From Escallonia rubra (Eukaryota; Streptophyta; Magnoliopsida; Escalloniales; Escalloniaceae), in NCBI GenBank assembly GCA_033065855.1, contig JAVXUO010000948.1, positions 34,302 through 98,301 of the forward strand: 64,000 nucleotides of DNA, written 5' to 3'. Position numbers and translations under genes: made by a program. The notes beneath the pieces are model-generated. The model saw only the letters and a list, made by a program, of their open reading frames with translations, did not search any database and had not been told where the DNA came from. Shown here one piece after another: positions 12,801-25,880 of the stretch (within the stretch, counting starts at the first letter, position 1; each line of letters starts with the position of its first letter).

Positions 12801-13703
12801 TTTTTGAAGTCCTCGAGTGAAAATGGGGAGGTACAGGACCATGAAAAATTGAGGCGGTACAAGGAAGAGGTGGTCACGATCATTCATGAATATTTCCATT
12901 CAGATGACATTCCTGAACTTATTCGGAGTCTTGAAGATCTTGGGGCACCTGAGTTAAACCCGATTTTTCTGAAGAAGCTGATAACACTTGCCATGGATAG
13001 GAAGAACAGAGAGAAGGAAATGGCTTCTGTTCTGTTATCTGCACTTCATATCGAGATCTTTTCAACTGACGATATCGTCAATGGTTTTGTCATGCTTCTG
13101 GAGTCTGCAGAAGATACTGCACTTGATATTCTAGACGCTTCTAATGAACTTGCACTATTTCTGGCCAGGGCAGTCATTGATGACGTCTTGGCTCCGTTGA
13201 ATTTAGAAGAAATTGGCAGCAAGTTGGCACCAAATTGCAGTGGGAGTGAGACTGTGCACGTGGCTCGGTCGCTTATAGCTGCTCGTCATGCTGGTGAAAG
13301 GATTCTGAGGTGCTGGGGAGGTGGTACTGGCTGGGCCGTGGAGGATGCAAAGGACAAGATAGTAAAGTTGCTAGAGGAATATGAAGCTGGGGGTGTTGTC
13401 GGCGAAGCTTGCCAGTGCATTCGTGATCTTGGAATGCCCTTTTTCAATCATGAGGTCGTGAAGAAGGCCTTGGTGATGGCAATGGAGAAGAAGAACGATA
13501 GGATGCTGGATCTTCTGCAGGAGTGCTTCAGCGAGGGACTCATCACTATCAATCAGATGACCAAAGGCTTTGCCAGAATCAACGATGGTCTCGATGATCT
13601 GGCCCTCGACATTCCAAATGCCGAGGACAAGTTCAGGTTTTATGTCGAGCACGCCAAGAAGGGAGGGTGGATCCTTCCTTCATTTGGTTCGGCAGATGTT
13701 TGA
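6823..13703 (+). CDS. MRF: MA3 domain-containing translation regulatory factor (MRF / PDCD4-like)
   Basis: Coding exons 6823-7054, 11648-11745 and 11919-13703 join in phase (GT-AG introns) to give 704 aa, close to the length I recall for Arabidopsis MRF proteins (about 700 aa). The start ATG lies in AAAATGGCG context. After a low-complexity N-terminus come four MA3 domains, roughly at residues 127-245, 290-405, 427-545 and 590-700. Each carries the helical repeat signature, for example EYFSTGDVEVAASDLKELG in domain 1 and the LDDLALDIP motif in domains 2 and 4. Domains 1 and 3 resemble each other, as do 2 and 4, indicating an old duplication of a two-domain unit. MA3 domains in PDCD4 and eIF4G bind the helicase eIF4A. 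Plant MRFs associate with the translation machinery in the cytosol and are linked to TOR and energy status; one is known as an EIN2-interacting protein (ECIP1). The 4.6-kb first intron holds an internal duplication (see findings). All four MA3 domains lie on one exon. Confidence 0.95.
7055..11647 (+). other. Large intron 1 of the MRF gene, with an internal tandem duplication
   Basis: No exon or TE with clear ends is visible. Two halves share diverged blocks in the same order: 7400-7480 with 9240-9305 (both with the AGCTTTAGAC...TTATGG block), 7490-7590 with 9690-9800, and 8750-8890 with 10330-10480 (GTAGCCT.CTCGG and CATTCTCTTCTCCTTTT blocks). The pattern indicates an ancient tandem duplication of about 1.6-2.2 kb within the intron. 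Confidence 0.55.
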
Positions 13704-15499
13704 CTGATTCCACCTGTGCTTCGCGGGGACATTTTTCTCAGTCTTGTATGTTGTTGCCCTATTCCCCCCTTTGTACTGCTCTGTCACCTTCTTCAGATAT
13801 GGGATGCTCCGGTGCCTTCTCTACTTTCTTTCTTTTGCTTTCCTGCTCTGTTTCTTTTCTTTCTGATGGAGATGAATGTATAAAGTAGGTTTCTGTGGTT
13901 CCTTTTTAACATTTTCTTAGGCTGATGCCGCTCATCTTGAAGTAAAAGGATAGATTATACAATGGTCTGGTGAAGTCTGTTTTGCATGATCGTGTTTCAA
14001 GCTTTTATCTGAAGATCGCTGTGAGTTCTTCGTTCGGAGAACGATAGCACTGACAACTCTGGTTTTGCAGAGCTCGCTGTTCAGTTCTCAGGCTTTCTTT
14101 CTTTGGTTCTAATTTGTTTATGCGTTGCAACTTTTGGTAGCAACCGGAGGTCACTGTACCGCCACAGTTTATTGCTCCGGCATTGACCCTTTTCGTCCTA
14201 TTCTGGCACAACTCACATCCTTTTGTTCTTTTTGGTACATATGAAGATGCCCCGGCCCGGCCTACTCCCATAATATCAGCCTCTAAAATCGTTCTAATAC
14301 CATGTTGTGGTGGTGGTAACTGTTCCTGCGATGAACCAACTTTGCTACACGGTAGACAGTCGGCACATGCATTGCCATTAGCCCATTGAGCCGCCGCCTC
14401 TATGGGCTGTTACTTGTCCAGTTTGAACCACCGAACCCATCAATAAATATGTTTGGGCCTGCGCTTGCCGAAATCATCACGAGGAACTAGTATTCGTGGA
14501 AAAAGATGCCCATCTTGACCCAAAACGGGGAATGTTTTTGTGCCTCTAGAACCTGGGATTTGAGATCATCTTATCAATGATTTGCGGTAACAGAACCTTT
14601 CCTTTGAGTTTGTTGGACAGATCATGATCCACTTTCCATTTATCAATCTGTAGTTACCGGCAACTTGTTTTTTCTCGTTTTGACAATAACCGAAGCCACT
14701 GTAAGGAAAAAATTCTCATATAAGATTTTTTTTTTTTTTTGAGAAGTCAGAAAGTGGGTTAAATAGCAAATGGTTCTTTCTTTGAAGGAGACTGCTAATG
14801 TTCATTTTTACTATACACGAATCCAACAAGAACAACTTTCTTGAGCTCGTCTATTTAAATGGGTGACCCGTCTCCTTTGTTTCCTTTTTGCGTCTGCCAA
14901 GAATAACGTTATTTACATTGAAAAACTTTCTCCATTGATGGGATGCTGCCAAGAATCGGCCCGCAAAGTATGTTGATCAAAAAGATGAGCGCCAAATAAG
15001 CAAACTATAACTCGTGAGAGAATTTTTGTGCTCTTTTTGGTCTTCGAAAAGGAGAATGTAACCATAAGAGGCAAAAATGCCTTGCAGTATTACTTCGCAA
15101 CAAGTTTAAGTTGGACAATGGTTATTTTTCTTGGTAAAACCAAAAGTCAAGAAAATTAACAACCGGAGTTCATTTTTCTATATTTGCACTCTACTTTTGT
15201 CACTCAAAGATTTTTCAGTGACACTTTTACATGGTTCATAGTGACAGTCCAATACTTTTAGCAACGAAATAGAGCATCAGCAGTAAAAAACATTTAAGTG
15301 CCGATCAAACAGCCAAACGTATGTCCAAAACGAAACATATCTCAATCATAAACCTAGAAATTTGCACCTTTCCTTGAAGCCAAACAACCTAGTATGTATG
15401 ATATATATTGTACGAGACCCTTTTCGTGTCATCTTTTTCCATGGTGTGGCTCGTTTAGCACTGCCCATTCGAGTGTGCTCTTATTCTTATATTGTGCAG
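13704..15499. other. 3' flank of MRF and gene-poor spacer
   Basis: The first 200 bp after the stop are T-rich and probably form the 3' UTR. No further gene is supported; short ORFs here lack coding bias or domains. Confidence 0.4.
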
Positions 15500-15640
15500 G
15501 AACTGCATCAGCTTGTTGGGTCAACTGTCTGCGATCACTTGGATGATTACATGAAAGCTATGGTCTCTCTAGTAGAGGGGTATTTCAGGCTGATCATGTG
15601 GAAGTGGCAGCCTCTAACCTCAAAGAACTGGGCTCAAGTT
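15500..15640 (+). pseudogene. Truncated duplicate of the MRF exon 3 start
   Basis: The segment matches the first 140 nt of MRF exon 3 (11919 onward), encoding a close variant of QLVGSTVCDPLDDYKKAV. The similarity extends upstream over the splice acceptor and part of the preceding intron (TGCTCTTAT...GTGCAG against TTCTCTTGC...CTGCAG). Near 15589 two bases are missing relative to the gene, which shifts the frame, and similarity stops near 15640. The retained intron sequence shows that it arose by DNA duplication and not by retroposition. It cannot encode an MA3 domain. Confidence 0.8.
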
Positions 15641-17898
15641 AGTCAAGATGCAGCATGAAAGAGATTAAGAAAACGTTAACGGAACCAGAAACCCACTTTC
15701 TACATTCATCTCGATCAGAAGGAAACAAAAGTACGAAAAAGAAAGAAAGAAAGAAGCCACCAGGGCATGCACCCCATCACACTGGTTACTGATGGTGATA
15801 AGCACCTAAGCAGGGGTGATTGAACTATCTCGAAGGGAAGGCCTGCTGGTGATTTCATAGAGTTTGACAAGCCTCAACCCTCATAGAGTGATCTCACCTA
15901 GTGGTTTGTCAGAGCGGAGCATTAAATGGTGACAAAGATACGAACACTGATAATCTTCTAGCAGAGGTTCCCGATCTACTATCTTTTGGGTTACAATATT
16001 ATCACCTTAAATGTTTCATCTAATAAAAAACGAGCATGTGACCTTGCACAGTAAAAGAAATTAACTTTTATCAGTGCGGAGCCTTGCTTTATCTATTGAG
16101 AAATATGTGTATTCAGAGAGCGACAACAATAATGAAATTCATACTGCAAACCTAATCAGAAGAACACCATAACTTGGGTGAAGCCCATAAAAACCGTGTA
16201 CAACGGTTTGCATATTTATCCAGGACATGTCCTGCTATTTAGAAGAAGAGGTTAATTCACCTTGTTTACAGGCTGATTCAGAAGAATCATAAATTTGTAC
16301 TTGTCACAATTATGTAATTCTTATTCAACTAAAGGGAGAGATTGATAACCCAAGTTGAACCATTATTATTAGTAATACATTTCTATATCATCAGTTAACT
16401 AGGCGATAATTGATAGGCACAATTCCTGAGCTGTTTTTAGCAGAAGGCAAGGATCCTGCTCTTTTGGCTACTGGCAAGGATCCTCTCTGTCCTTTTCGTT
16501 CTATTCGCTGGTGTAGCTGAAAGAAAAGATTTGACTACAGCTGTGATACTTCATGTACTAGGTTTTAATCAACGCATTTGACAGCCTTTGGTAATCGGCA
16601 CAGCTCACACTTTAAAGTCTGTTATATCAACAAGAGTATTGGACCCTCCACGATCATGTCCACAGTGAACCATCAAACCCAACGATACATGGATTAGGGC
16701 CTGCGCTTCCTACTGCCTTTTTGGCAGGATTAGGGTGAGGATTATACGCAAAATGAGATTCGAATCATGGCGAGAAAGGAGTAGTTCTGGGAGTAGTTGT
16801 GCTGGAAAATCAATATATTGGTATATACTAATGGAACAAGATACTGATCCCTTACAGAATTACAATTTCTAGGTTAAGTAAGAATTTTTTTTGCTGACAA
16901 AAAGCCTTCTTGTTGCTAAAAGAAGTAAACAGACCCGAAAAATTGCTTTAGTGCTAATTAGAGGCTAATACACCACCTATGGAGCTGTCGTAACTCGTAA
17001 CCTAGTAGTCTCACTCTTGTCATCATCTAAATGGAGTTTTTGAAAAACCTGGCATGATAGTGCTTTTTTTATTATTGAGAAGTTACTGCTTTAATAATAG
17101 GATAAATTGTACTATACCCTTAAAGGTTAACATCATTTTCTCACCTAAAACCCTATAATTTCAATTGTAACATATAACAGCCTAACGTTTGAGAATTGAT
17201 TCCAGTTGGACGCAAAATAGAATCTATGTTAGAAGAAAGGTGAATAGTCGTCTACATAGAGGGGCAAACATGTTTCCTCAAAACACACACACATAAGTAC
17301 ACCCAACACTCCAGTCGCCGACTCCCCCTTCAAGTACTTTGTAGGAAATATTACCAGAAATCTGAATACAATAACAAACTTCCTAAAGATCACCCTAATA
17401 CATAGCATAATAGACAGCACATTTGCACATTAACTGCTCCTAGATTGTGTTCATAAGAATCTCAGTTTTGATTCCATATTTTTAGTTTTACGTGCTACAA
17501 TAGGCCATTTTGAAGCTTAAGAAAAGTTTACATAGTAGCTTAATCTGAGTGTGTGGATAATAGTTTCTCTGTTGTGACTCCTATAGCTGAACACTTGATC
17601 ACGAATGAGCAAATGGTGCCTGAAATGGCATATAGATCGAACAATGTTGGACAGTAGACACTAATTCGGCGGATCGTAATCAAACAAAATTTTCTCATAA
17701 GAGTAACGCACATCATTCATCTGTGATATAATGTGGAACAATAGCAATAGATTCTGATACAAGATCACCTTAAGCGAAAATTATGCATAGTGTGTCTTAA
17801 GCAATGGCATGGAAGTATTAGTAGAACAAGCATAAAAATAAAAGAGCAACTAACCTCATGTGTGCTGGAACTGGGATCTGTACGGAGGACATCCATCA
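15641..17898. other. Gene-poor spacer
   Basis: AT-rich DNA without supported genes or elements with clear ends. A minus-strand ORF at 17229-17420 shows no domain and is taken as chance. Confidence 0.4.
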
Positions 17899-20800
17899 TT
17901 ATCTTTGTTTCCTCTTTGGCCTTTGAAAGTTGGGTTTGATAGGCTGGCTTGATGTTGGGGCCCGATCAGCAGCATGACTCGGCCCAAATGGGATCAGAGG
18001 CTTCTTTGTCGAGACACACGCATCCGCAATACTGGGCGAGGCCACTTTTGTTTTCAGCTTTCTTGGTACCTCCAGTCTCTCTAATATCCTTGATGTTTTT
18101 TCATCTAGTTGCCTATTATTCTCCGGTAATGAGAGGACTAGTTGATCCAACTTGGGTTTGGAGATACATGTGGGAGAATATCTGTTGGGGACTTCGTTGA
18201 CAATCAACTGTTCCCATTCTTCTGTAATGCATTCAGTGCTTATGTGTTCTCCGACTTTCAAGTCCATCTGTGGAATTTCCTCCTCTATGACTACAACTTG
18301 TGTTGCTTCCACTGCTGGAACACCGTCTTCTGGAAACTCTTGTTGGGTTGAGTTTAGTTCAGAGGTTACATCTTTCATTTTAGGAGGTAATGACCTGCGG
18401 CAAATAGCCCATATGTCAATAAAGTTCCTGGAACGGTCCATCAGATGTATGAACTCTAGCCTGAAGCTGATGACTCCATGGTGTGCCATAATAAAAAGGA
18501 GGTAAGCGAGGCTCCTTGCTCGCGGAGCGGCATACCGGAAAAAAAAGAATTAACTCCCCCCATTCATGCTCGTAGTCATGATTACAACACGTCAAACAAA
18601 CAAAGCCTGAGCTTATTTCTACATGCAAAATAACTTGCTGCAACTTTACTCGATTTTGCACCATTCTCTGGAAACGCATTTACTGGAAGAAGACGCAACT
18701 TTATTCTTTGGGGATGTCTTATGCCAAGACAAGAAAAGCTTTTGCCTATGCAAGGTATAAATGAAAATTAAAAGGCACAACACCTCATAACTGTGCTCCA
18801 ACTGCTTTGGCAATAGCAACTCCCTTGCATACTATAGGAGAAAATATTAAGGATCACAGGCAAGGTATGAGGATCCTATGCATATTGCTGAAAAACATTG
18901 AACAATTCTAGATGTATAGAATGCTAAACATGTCATATATGAATAATTTTAAGCGTCTAAAAGCAAAGCCTCAAGGCAAATGGAGAAGATAGTTACCCAA
19001 ACTGTAAGCTCTCTTTCACAAGCAAGTTTAGTTTCTGATGGAATCCTCTTTCATGCAGGAGTGGATTGTAATCACTTACTTCCATCTGCAAAGTAAAAAG
19101 TATGAAAAAAGAACAACTATTGCCCAAAAAAAAGCAGAAAGTTGAATTCACATTTGCCAAGAAAACAAGTGTCAATTGCAAGTTAAACTGAATACTGCAA
19201 AATAACCAACTAGCTCTTATAAAACCATTTATAAGCTTAATAGTTGCAAACAGGTTAAGTGTCATCTCGTTTTATTTGTTTTGGGGGCATTAGCATGTTC
19301 AATTAAGTTTATCTCCATGATGCCTAGACATTGAAAATAACTTTAAAAAGGCACTTATCAAGCATGTGCAAATCAACAAAGGGGATAAAATTTGCAAGTA
19401 GTGTGAGTGAACTGGTTGCATTTCAGACAATATCCAACCTTTTTTAATGAGGCTCGAACAGAGTTTTCGATATCCTTGGGTACCATAGAATCAAATAACT
19501 GACTGACATCAGGGAGAGGCAAGGCTTCCTCTGATCCTGCGAGCCGCTGCAATGTCATATGACACTGGTGAAATCAAACTGAGACGAACAAGGAAATTGG
19601 AAACCAGAACAATGTTCTTTCCTTTCTAAATTGCTGTGATTTAATTTCTGCCTAAGATTACCAATAGTACCAAGACATGCACTGTACTACAACCATTAGG
19701 TACAAACTGGGTAAAGTGAACATGCTTATTCCCCAAATTAACTTGCAAATCATTGCCAACACATTTTTTGTTGATAATCGTTCTTTCTGATACAATCTGC
19801 ACATATGCTTGCAATTAGCTAGATTGATTCAAGCTGTGTAGATCCAGGTTGAAGCTTCAGAAGCTCATGAGCAAAACTGAAAGGAAAGGCAGAAGAAAAG
19901 GCGGAGAAGGTTGATCAAGATGGACATAGTTGGAGAGGAGGGACCAGAGTATCAACAAGATGGTTCAGTGAATTTGTTGATGTTGCACCGCTTAGGTACG
20001 AAAAGTGCCAAACATAGGGAATTGCCCCAGGAAGAGTGGGGAACAATATTAAGGAGAGCCGAGAACCACTTAAATCCAGGAAGCTGTAACTGGGGAGTAA
20101 AAAGCACCAACTTTCATGACTTTTGAGCATGCTATTGAAGACGTCATTACAACAAATAAGCTTATGTGAAAGTGTGTGGCAGAGGAAGGGAATTGTCGGA
20201 GACCTCGGAACTACAATGCAAATTCACCTAAGTAAACAAAAACCAAGGTGGATTACTTACACGGAGAAGCATCAATCCGGTGTCCGAAGGAAGAAGAATA
20301 TAATAACAGCGGAAGGAAGTCTCGCCCAGTGTTTCTATGTTACTAGTTGAAGAGCAAACTAAACCCTGGTCGAGTGAATGCAGCACGCTGCAAAGCCCCT
20401 GAAATACTGTTAAACAAGACAAGCCAAATCAGAAGATGGTATTGGCACCAAATTCATAAGACCAACTGGCAAGTGCAATCAGATATAACCAAGTGTTCAA
20501 TTTCAAGACAAGCCAGAAAATTCGATCATTAAATAAGCTCTAGACTTGTGATTTAACAATATTCTGGCCAAAGTATGAACTCAAAGGCAGCCTCCTCTGC
20601 ACCTTGAGTATTTAGCTCTGACTTGTCAACCTCATCTGACTCGTGCCAGGTTGATGGAGTAACAATACAGGAAGTCCCTAAGATAGCACCTGTTAAAAAA
20701 TGCTAAAAAGGGTGAGTTAGTCAGGAGTACATACTGAAACTGCTGCTGAAAGGATATACTGCATACTGTCTCTGTTGCTCAATTGTTTCTCTACCAGACG

Positions 20801-23800
20801 CTCACGTGCCAGTGCAACTACCAGTTTGACCTCAATAAAAGAAAGTAAGGGGAAAGTTGGATGGCTCTTTATACTACTTGCCAATGCTTTTTTAATCTGA
20901 TTGTTCGAATTCCCCTGACGAATGGCACCCCTACTTATAATCCAGAGTTCTATGGAGTGTCACAGCTTGCAAGTAAAAATAGGAGGAGGACAGTTCTACT
21001 TTAACAAAAGGACATCAGAGGCAGGCAACAAAAGATTTGGACAACTCCAGAATGCTAGAACTTGAAGAGTGGAGTGTCTATAAAACTTGTATTGGGCTTG
21101 CAGTTTGGCCGTGAACGTAGGGGCATGGCTCATCACAAGGCAATGTTACAGTGCAAAGTAAGCAGTTCAGAAGTTCAAATGTACAACTCAAGGCTAATAA
21201 ATATTAGGCTTGAGACTTTACGGTTGAGGCTCAAGGTGATTTTACGTGAAAAAGCACCAAAGCAGAAGCATCTCAGGCAACAGATTGATGTTGATGAAGA
21301 AATAGTAGCTCCACATTTTCCACAAAATGCAACTAGCTCGAGATACTATCTATTGGCTACCTTCACTTAGAGACATTAAGCTGGTCCTCTTAATAACGTC
21401 AAAGTCAATAGGTGAAGAGACTTGGTGGAGCTCTTCACAGCAGTGGAACGAGGGCATAAACAGGATTGTTTGTTCTCCAACCTTCACAGAATTTTCAATC
21501 AAATCAAAATCTCCCAGACTATCACCTGTGACGGGACAAGCAGAAGGCATCTTTTTATATCTGCGCTCCTCTAATGGCATGCCGTGACACCTGCATGTCT
21601 ATTTGTGGTAAATCAAAGTACAATTATAGCTTCTGAGATCAAATCTAGGATATAAACAGAAACATGCCCAAAAGAATATAAGGAACAACATCAACCAATT
21701 TATAATAGTTGTGGAGGGGTATGCAAAGCACAATAGAATGCTACATATCATTATTATTCCAGATTTGCGGTATATGATATACTTTCTTTTGTCAGCAACA
21801 CAGATATAAACCTCCACACTTAGTAGAAAATGGCGAGGGATTTTGATCTAGCTGATTTCTTTTTTGTTTTTATGTTCCTGACAATAAATGGTATGATGAG
21901 AAGAAACAGAGGGCAATAAGAAAATCATGTTTATAGTTGAGAAGACAGGGTAGGGAGGCACATCCCAAATTTCTGACCCGCAATAGGAGAAAGGGAAGAA
22001 GGGAGGGAGGGGGGGGGGGGTGGGGTTGTTCTCAAAAGCAACAATATGCATGTCTAACACAAGGAGAATCACATAACTTTGAAATTTGTATCCTAGACAG
22101 TTTGACCCAAGGGGGAAATGTCGACCTCAAGATCGCCGAGTCTTGAAGTCTGTGTTCCTAGGCATATACCATATCCTCTAATTAATCAGTTACACCTAAC
22201 ACCAAGCAGGATAAGTACACCTGATATTTGTTTCTTCTTGATGAATGTGAAATTCTTTACCAGTCATTGTTGAAATGCAACAGACCAAGTAGAAGCCATC
22301 AAATCAAAAATAAATTCCATTTATATGAAAATGCATTAAAAGAAAAACTCGACAAAGATAGCTACGCTACTTGGGAGCTGATTTCATATCCAATACCTGA
22401 CAAGTAATGAACCCATCGAGTATTTGATTGAAAGATGTGCCCAAATTGCAGGATATATGACTCAAAGTGCCTACAAGGTTGTTTTTAAACATGAAACGAG
22501 CATGTAGCTGTTCTTCCATGTCATCCTTCAGGTCCTGTAGCCATCGCTTTACCAGGGCATTGAATACCTGTGCATCTGCATATATGTTCTTTGTTCAGTA
22601 CTTTTAAATATTATTTTCAGCTTAATTTTTTCTCCATCACATATCAGTTTCCCCTCTTCATGCATAGAGGGGGGTGGCGGGGGTCAGGAAATTACGAAGC
22701 TCTCACCATATTAGCTTAGGAATGACTTCCGCAGATCAGTTTGTTCAAGCAGTACAAAATCAATGGACTATACAATCACTTGGGTTAAAGAGGAGTCTAG
22801 CTTATAGAATCATCTTAATGCTGATTGGCAAGTGAAGATACTTGAGCTATTTTCAACCACATATATTACAACGTGATAAAACAGATTTGGCTGACACTTT
22901 ATGCTATGAATCACACGTATTCATATATGTCATTCGTGGGTTAGCCTAAAGTTTGATCAGGAATTCAGACACCTGAATTGATGGCAGATGTTAGTTTATA
23001 TTTCATATCCATGAAAAGGTGTTTTATTTGATATTTAAAACATATAAATACTGCATGATACTCAAAGCGTTTAACCTGGAAGATAGGTTCGAAACGAGCA
23101 GTTCTCAAGCTCACAGATGTCTTTAACAAAACTATTAATACTTTCTGGAAGATCACCGACATAGCTTGATCTTTGCTCCAACAAAAGAAACTCCACTGAA
23201 ACACATTTTTCTGCTGCATCCTAGCAACAAATTCATCAGAACATTCAAAAAATTTATAATTATCACAGAAGATGCAAATAGGACTAAACTATGATACACG
23301 ATCAAAGATATTGGTGACGTTATCCTCACCATGAGAGTCTTTTTCGTTACAGTGTCCAGACTTTCAACTGGACATGAGCCAACGACAATCACTTTTCTGG
23401 CAATGTCTTTCTCATGACCACCCCAGGAGTATAAAAATTGATTGCTGAGGATGCTGGAAAGTTTTGCATCTTCAAGACAATCATCGAAACAATTAAAATA
23501 AAACCATAGGAAGGGATCATACAGGCAGATCCAAAACGTATATATTACCATCACAACACATAGCTCCACAACTGCTGAATTCAGGCGAGAACGCATCAGT
23601 TGGGATGTTATTGACAGCATGGTGAAAATCACGGAGACTGAAATTTCCTCTTGGACTATATGCAACCTTCAGCTGTTCGAGAATTTCACCAGATTAGATA
23701 GCATACATTTGGAACATTTCAACTTTGTGATTTTCAAGAGAGCAACAGTGTTTAACACACATGCACACATAGAGACTCTCTCGTTCTCTCTCACACACAT

Positions 23801-24478
23801 GCACGCACTCGCTCATGCAAACAGACACGAAATCAGTCACATACACGTATAGATTCCATTATACTAATCTTCCAAACCCTAACTTAAAAGAAGAGTTTCA
23901 ATTCGCATAGGTATAACTCCAGCATATCATAAAGCAAAACCTAATTAAGCAGTTAACATAGATTCGACGAGAATGCACAGACACGCGCTCACAAGCATGC
24001 ACAGAATCATTGTATCAATCTTCAAAACCCTAACTCGAATGTCAAACTGTAATTGAAAATCTGATTTTCCATTCTCCTATTATCCGTTTCTTCACATATA
24101 TTCATCACATAAGAACAAAACCTAATGAAGTAGAAAGCAGAAACTTCCAATGGATCACGTACCTCACTGGACCGCGAAATTCGACCTGTTACAACATAGC
24201 AAACTCCGATCCGATCGAGAAGCGGCTTCGAACCAGCTCTTCCACTTCCACTACTAGGTGATGAAATGGCGTAGAAATTTGCAAGCTGCAACAGTGACTA
24301 ATATCAAAGCGAAGGAATCAGATTAGATCATTAGCTCCAAATTTTCACGATTGCTCAATTTTCTCACACACTTACACACATACATATATAGGTAGTTTAG
24401 TTGAGACACCTGTTTGAGGTCTCTAAGTAATGGCGACGAGAGGCTCCGCAGATCCAATACGAAGCACATCATCACCAT
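17899..24478 (-). CDS. Multi-exon protein of uncertain family (vWA-like start; Treslin/TICRR-like is a guess)
   Basis: Exons that join in phase on the minus strand: 24410-24478, 24163-24285, 23549-23672, 23330-23469, 23076-23220, 22397-22575, 21361-21598, 20631-20689, 20261-20398, 19439-19546 and 18997-19085 (about 470 codons). A final exon region follows, from about 18480 down to the stop at 17899-17901; its junction and any exon between 18997 and 18480 are unresolved. The protein starts MVMMCFVLDLRSLSSPLL, a beta-strand then a helix as in vWA-like folds, with a second buried strand KVIVVGSCP. The middle has a Cys/His cluster (TCRCHG...CPVTG) that could bind metal, followed by VGEQTILFMPSF. 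The C-terminus is acidic, then very basic, ending KPNFQRPKRKQR, a likely nuclear localisation signal. These traits would fit a nuclear replication or repair protein, but I do not recognise the family. Exon 8's donor (GAG|GTTGAC) is the least certain internal junction. Confidence 0.75.
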
Positions 24479-24539
24479 TGTTGGCTTTTCTCTGATCTCT
24501 CTTTCTGCTGTCACTGTGTGTAAAGTGTGTGTTGTCTGC

Positions 24540-25880
24540 TAAACTTTTGGCGCGCAGTGATTTGCTTCAATTTTTGCTATACGATTTAGTGGTGCGTTTG
24601 GATTCATTTATACGATACCAACTAACTCGTCGTTTTATGTATCGCGACAACCTGGGATTTTGTGACGATTCTCACGGACTTAAATTGCGTAAAATTATCA
24701 GGGGCTTAGATTTCCGTAAAAATCAAATGCGCCCTTGGAGTTGTATAGGAACAAAATTTTACATCTTTCTATCCGGATAGCTTTGAAATTAATAATTGAA
24801 TCATTCTGAAAAATCATGATTTCATTTAAAAAAATTAAACCGCTCCTATTATTAACTTATGTACAACTCTCGTAGCATCAAGCGGTGCAACATTGAGACT
24901 GCTACTGAAAGTTTCCTCAATTTTTAATAACTTCTCATTCCATTTCCTCAGCATCCATTAAAAGACCTCCCTTTTTGAAAAAAAAAATTCAAATCTGCTT
25001 GCAAACTCTGAATTTGGTCCCCCTGCAGTTTGGAGTATAACAACACCCTTGCTTTTGATTCTAAAATTCTACGAGGAAAAAATTTCTATGGGGAAAAAGG
25101 ATGCCAAATTTCATTCATTTGAAGTTACTCGTTACTTTTCTGTGGCAATGATTTTTTTTTCTTTTTTGTTGCTTTAGCGAAGAAATATTACACTTTTTAG
25201 AAGTGATATAACTTTTAGCAACCAACAACATGGGTTTCGTTATACACCCAATTACTAGGATCCAAATTGGCAAATTGTTGCCCATTATGTACCTTATATT
25301 TTTTGGCTTTGGACAAAATTCATACAAATCATATCATAAATAAGCATATAGTACAACGTATAATGAAAAATAAAACTACATGATTCCGCACTACCAACGT
25401 CGGAACTTCAGACAAGAAGCAGTAAGCCTCCTTATATAATTAAAACCCTAACCCGTAGAGATGCCAATAAAACCCTTAGAGACAGCGACGTGCAAATGAT
25501 CAGTGGTCCCTTACCATAACCAAGACAGTAACTATAAATAAACAGAACAACTTTGTCCCTAGTTTATTCTACGTAACAGAAAATAACCAAGCAAATCATA
25601 CATCAAGTCAACTACACTAAACTAAAGATAAAGTCAAATAACCAAAAGAAATTGACTATTATCGGTTTGGATTAAATAAAAAACCATCTTCGGCCAAACA
25701 AAACCTAACAGCCTAACACCACCTGTCAGCCTAGCTAACAAGATATGGCCAACGAAGTCAACATCTCCGGGTAACACATGATATCTGTCTGCCAAGCCCT
25801 GTGCCCCGAAGCCACCACGGCCAAGAATCAACTCGCCTCACCAGCACTAACTGCAGAGCCATGACCCGATAGAAACTGGG
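24540..25880. other. Gene-poor spacer
   Basis: AT-rich spacer between the unrecognised minus-strand gene and LINE debris. No promoter element or gene could be supported. Confidence 0.4.

Noticed and set aside
19911-21587. Several plus-strand ORFs
   Set aside because: They lie over exons and introns of the minus-strand gene and show no domains.
22005-22022. G-run in an intron as a possible regulatory G-quadruplex
   Set aside because: A single homopolymer-like run; nothing else supports a role.
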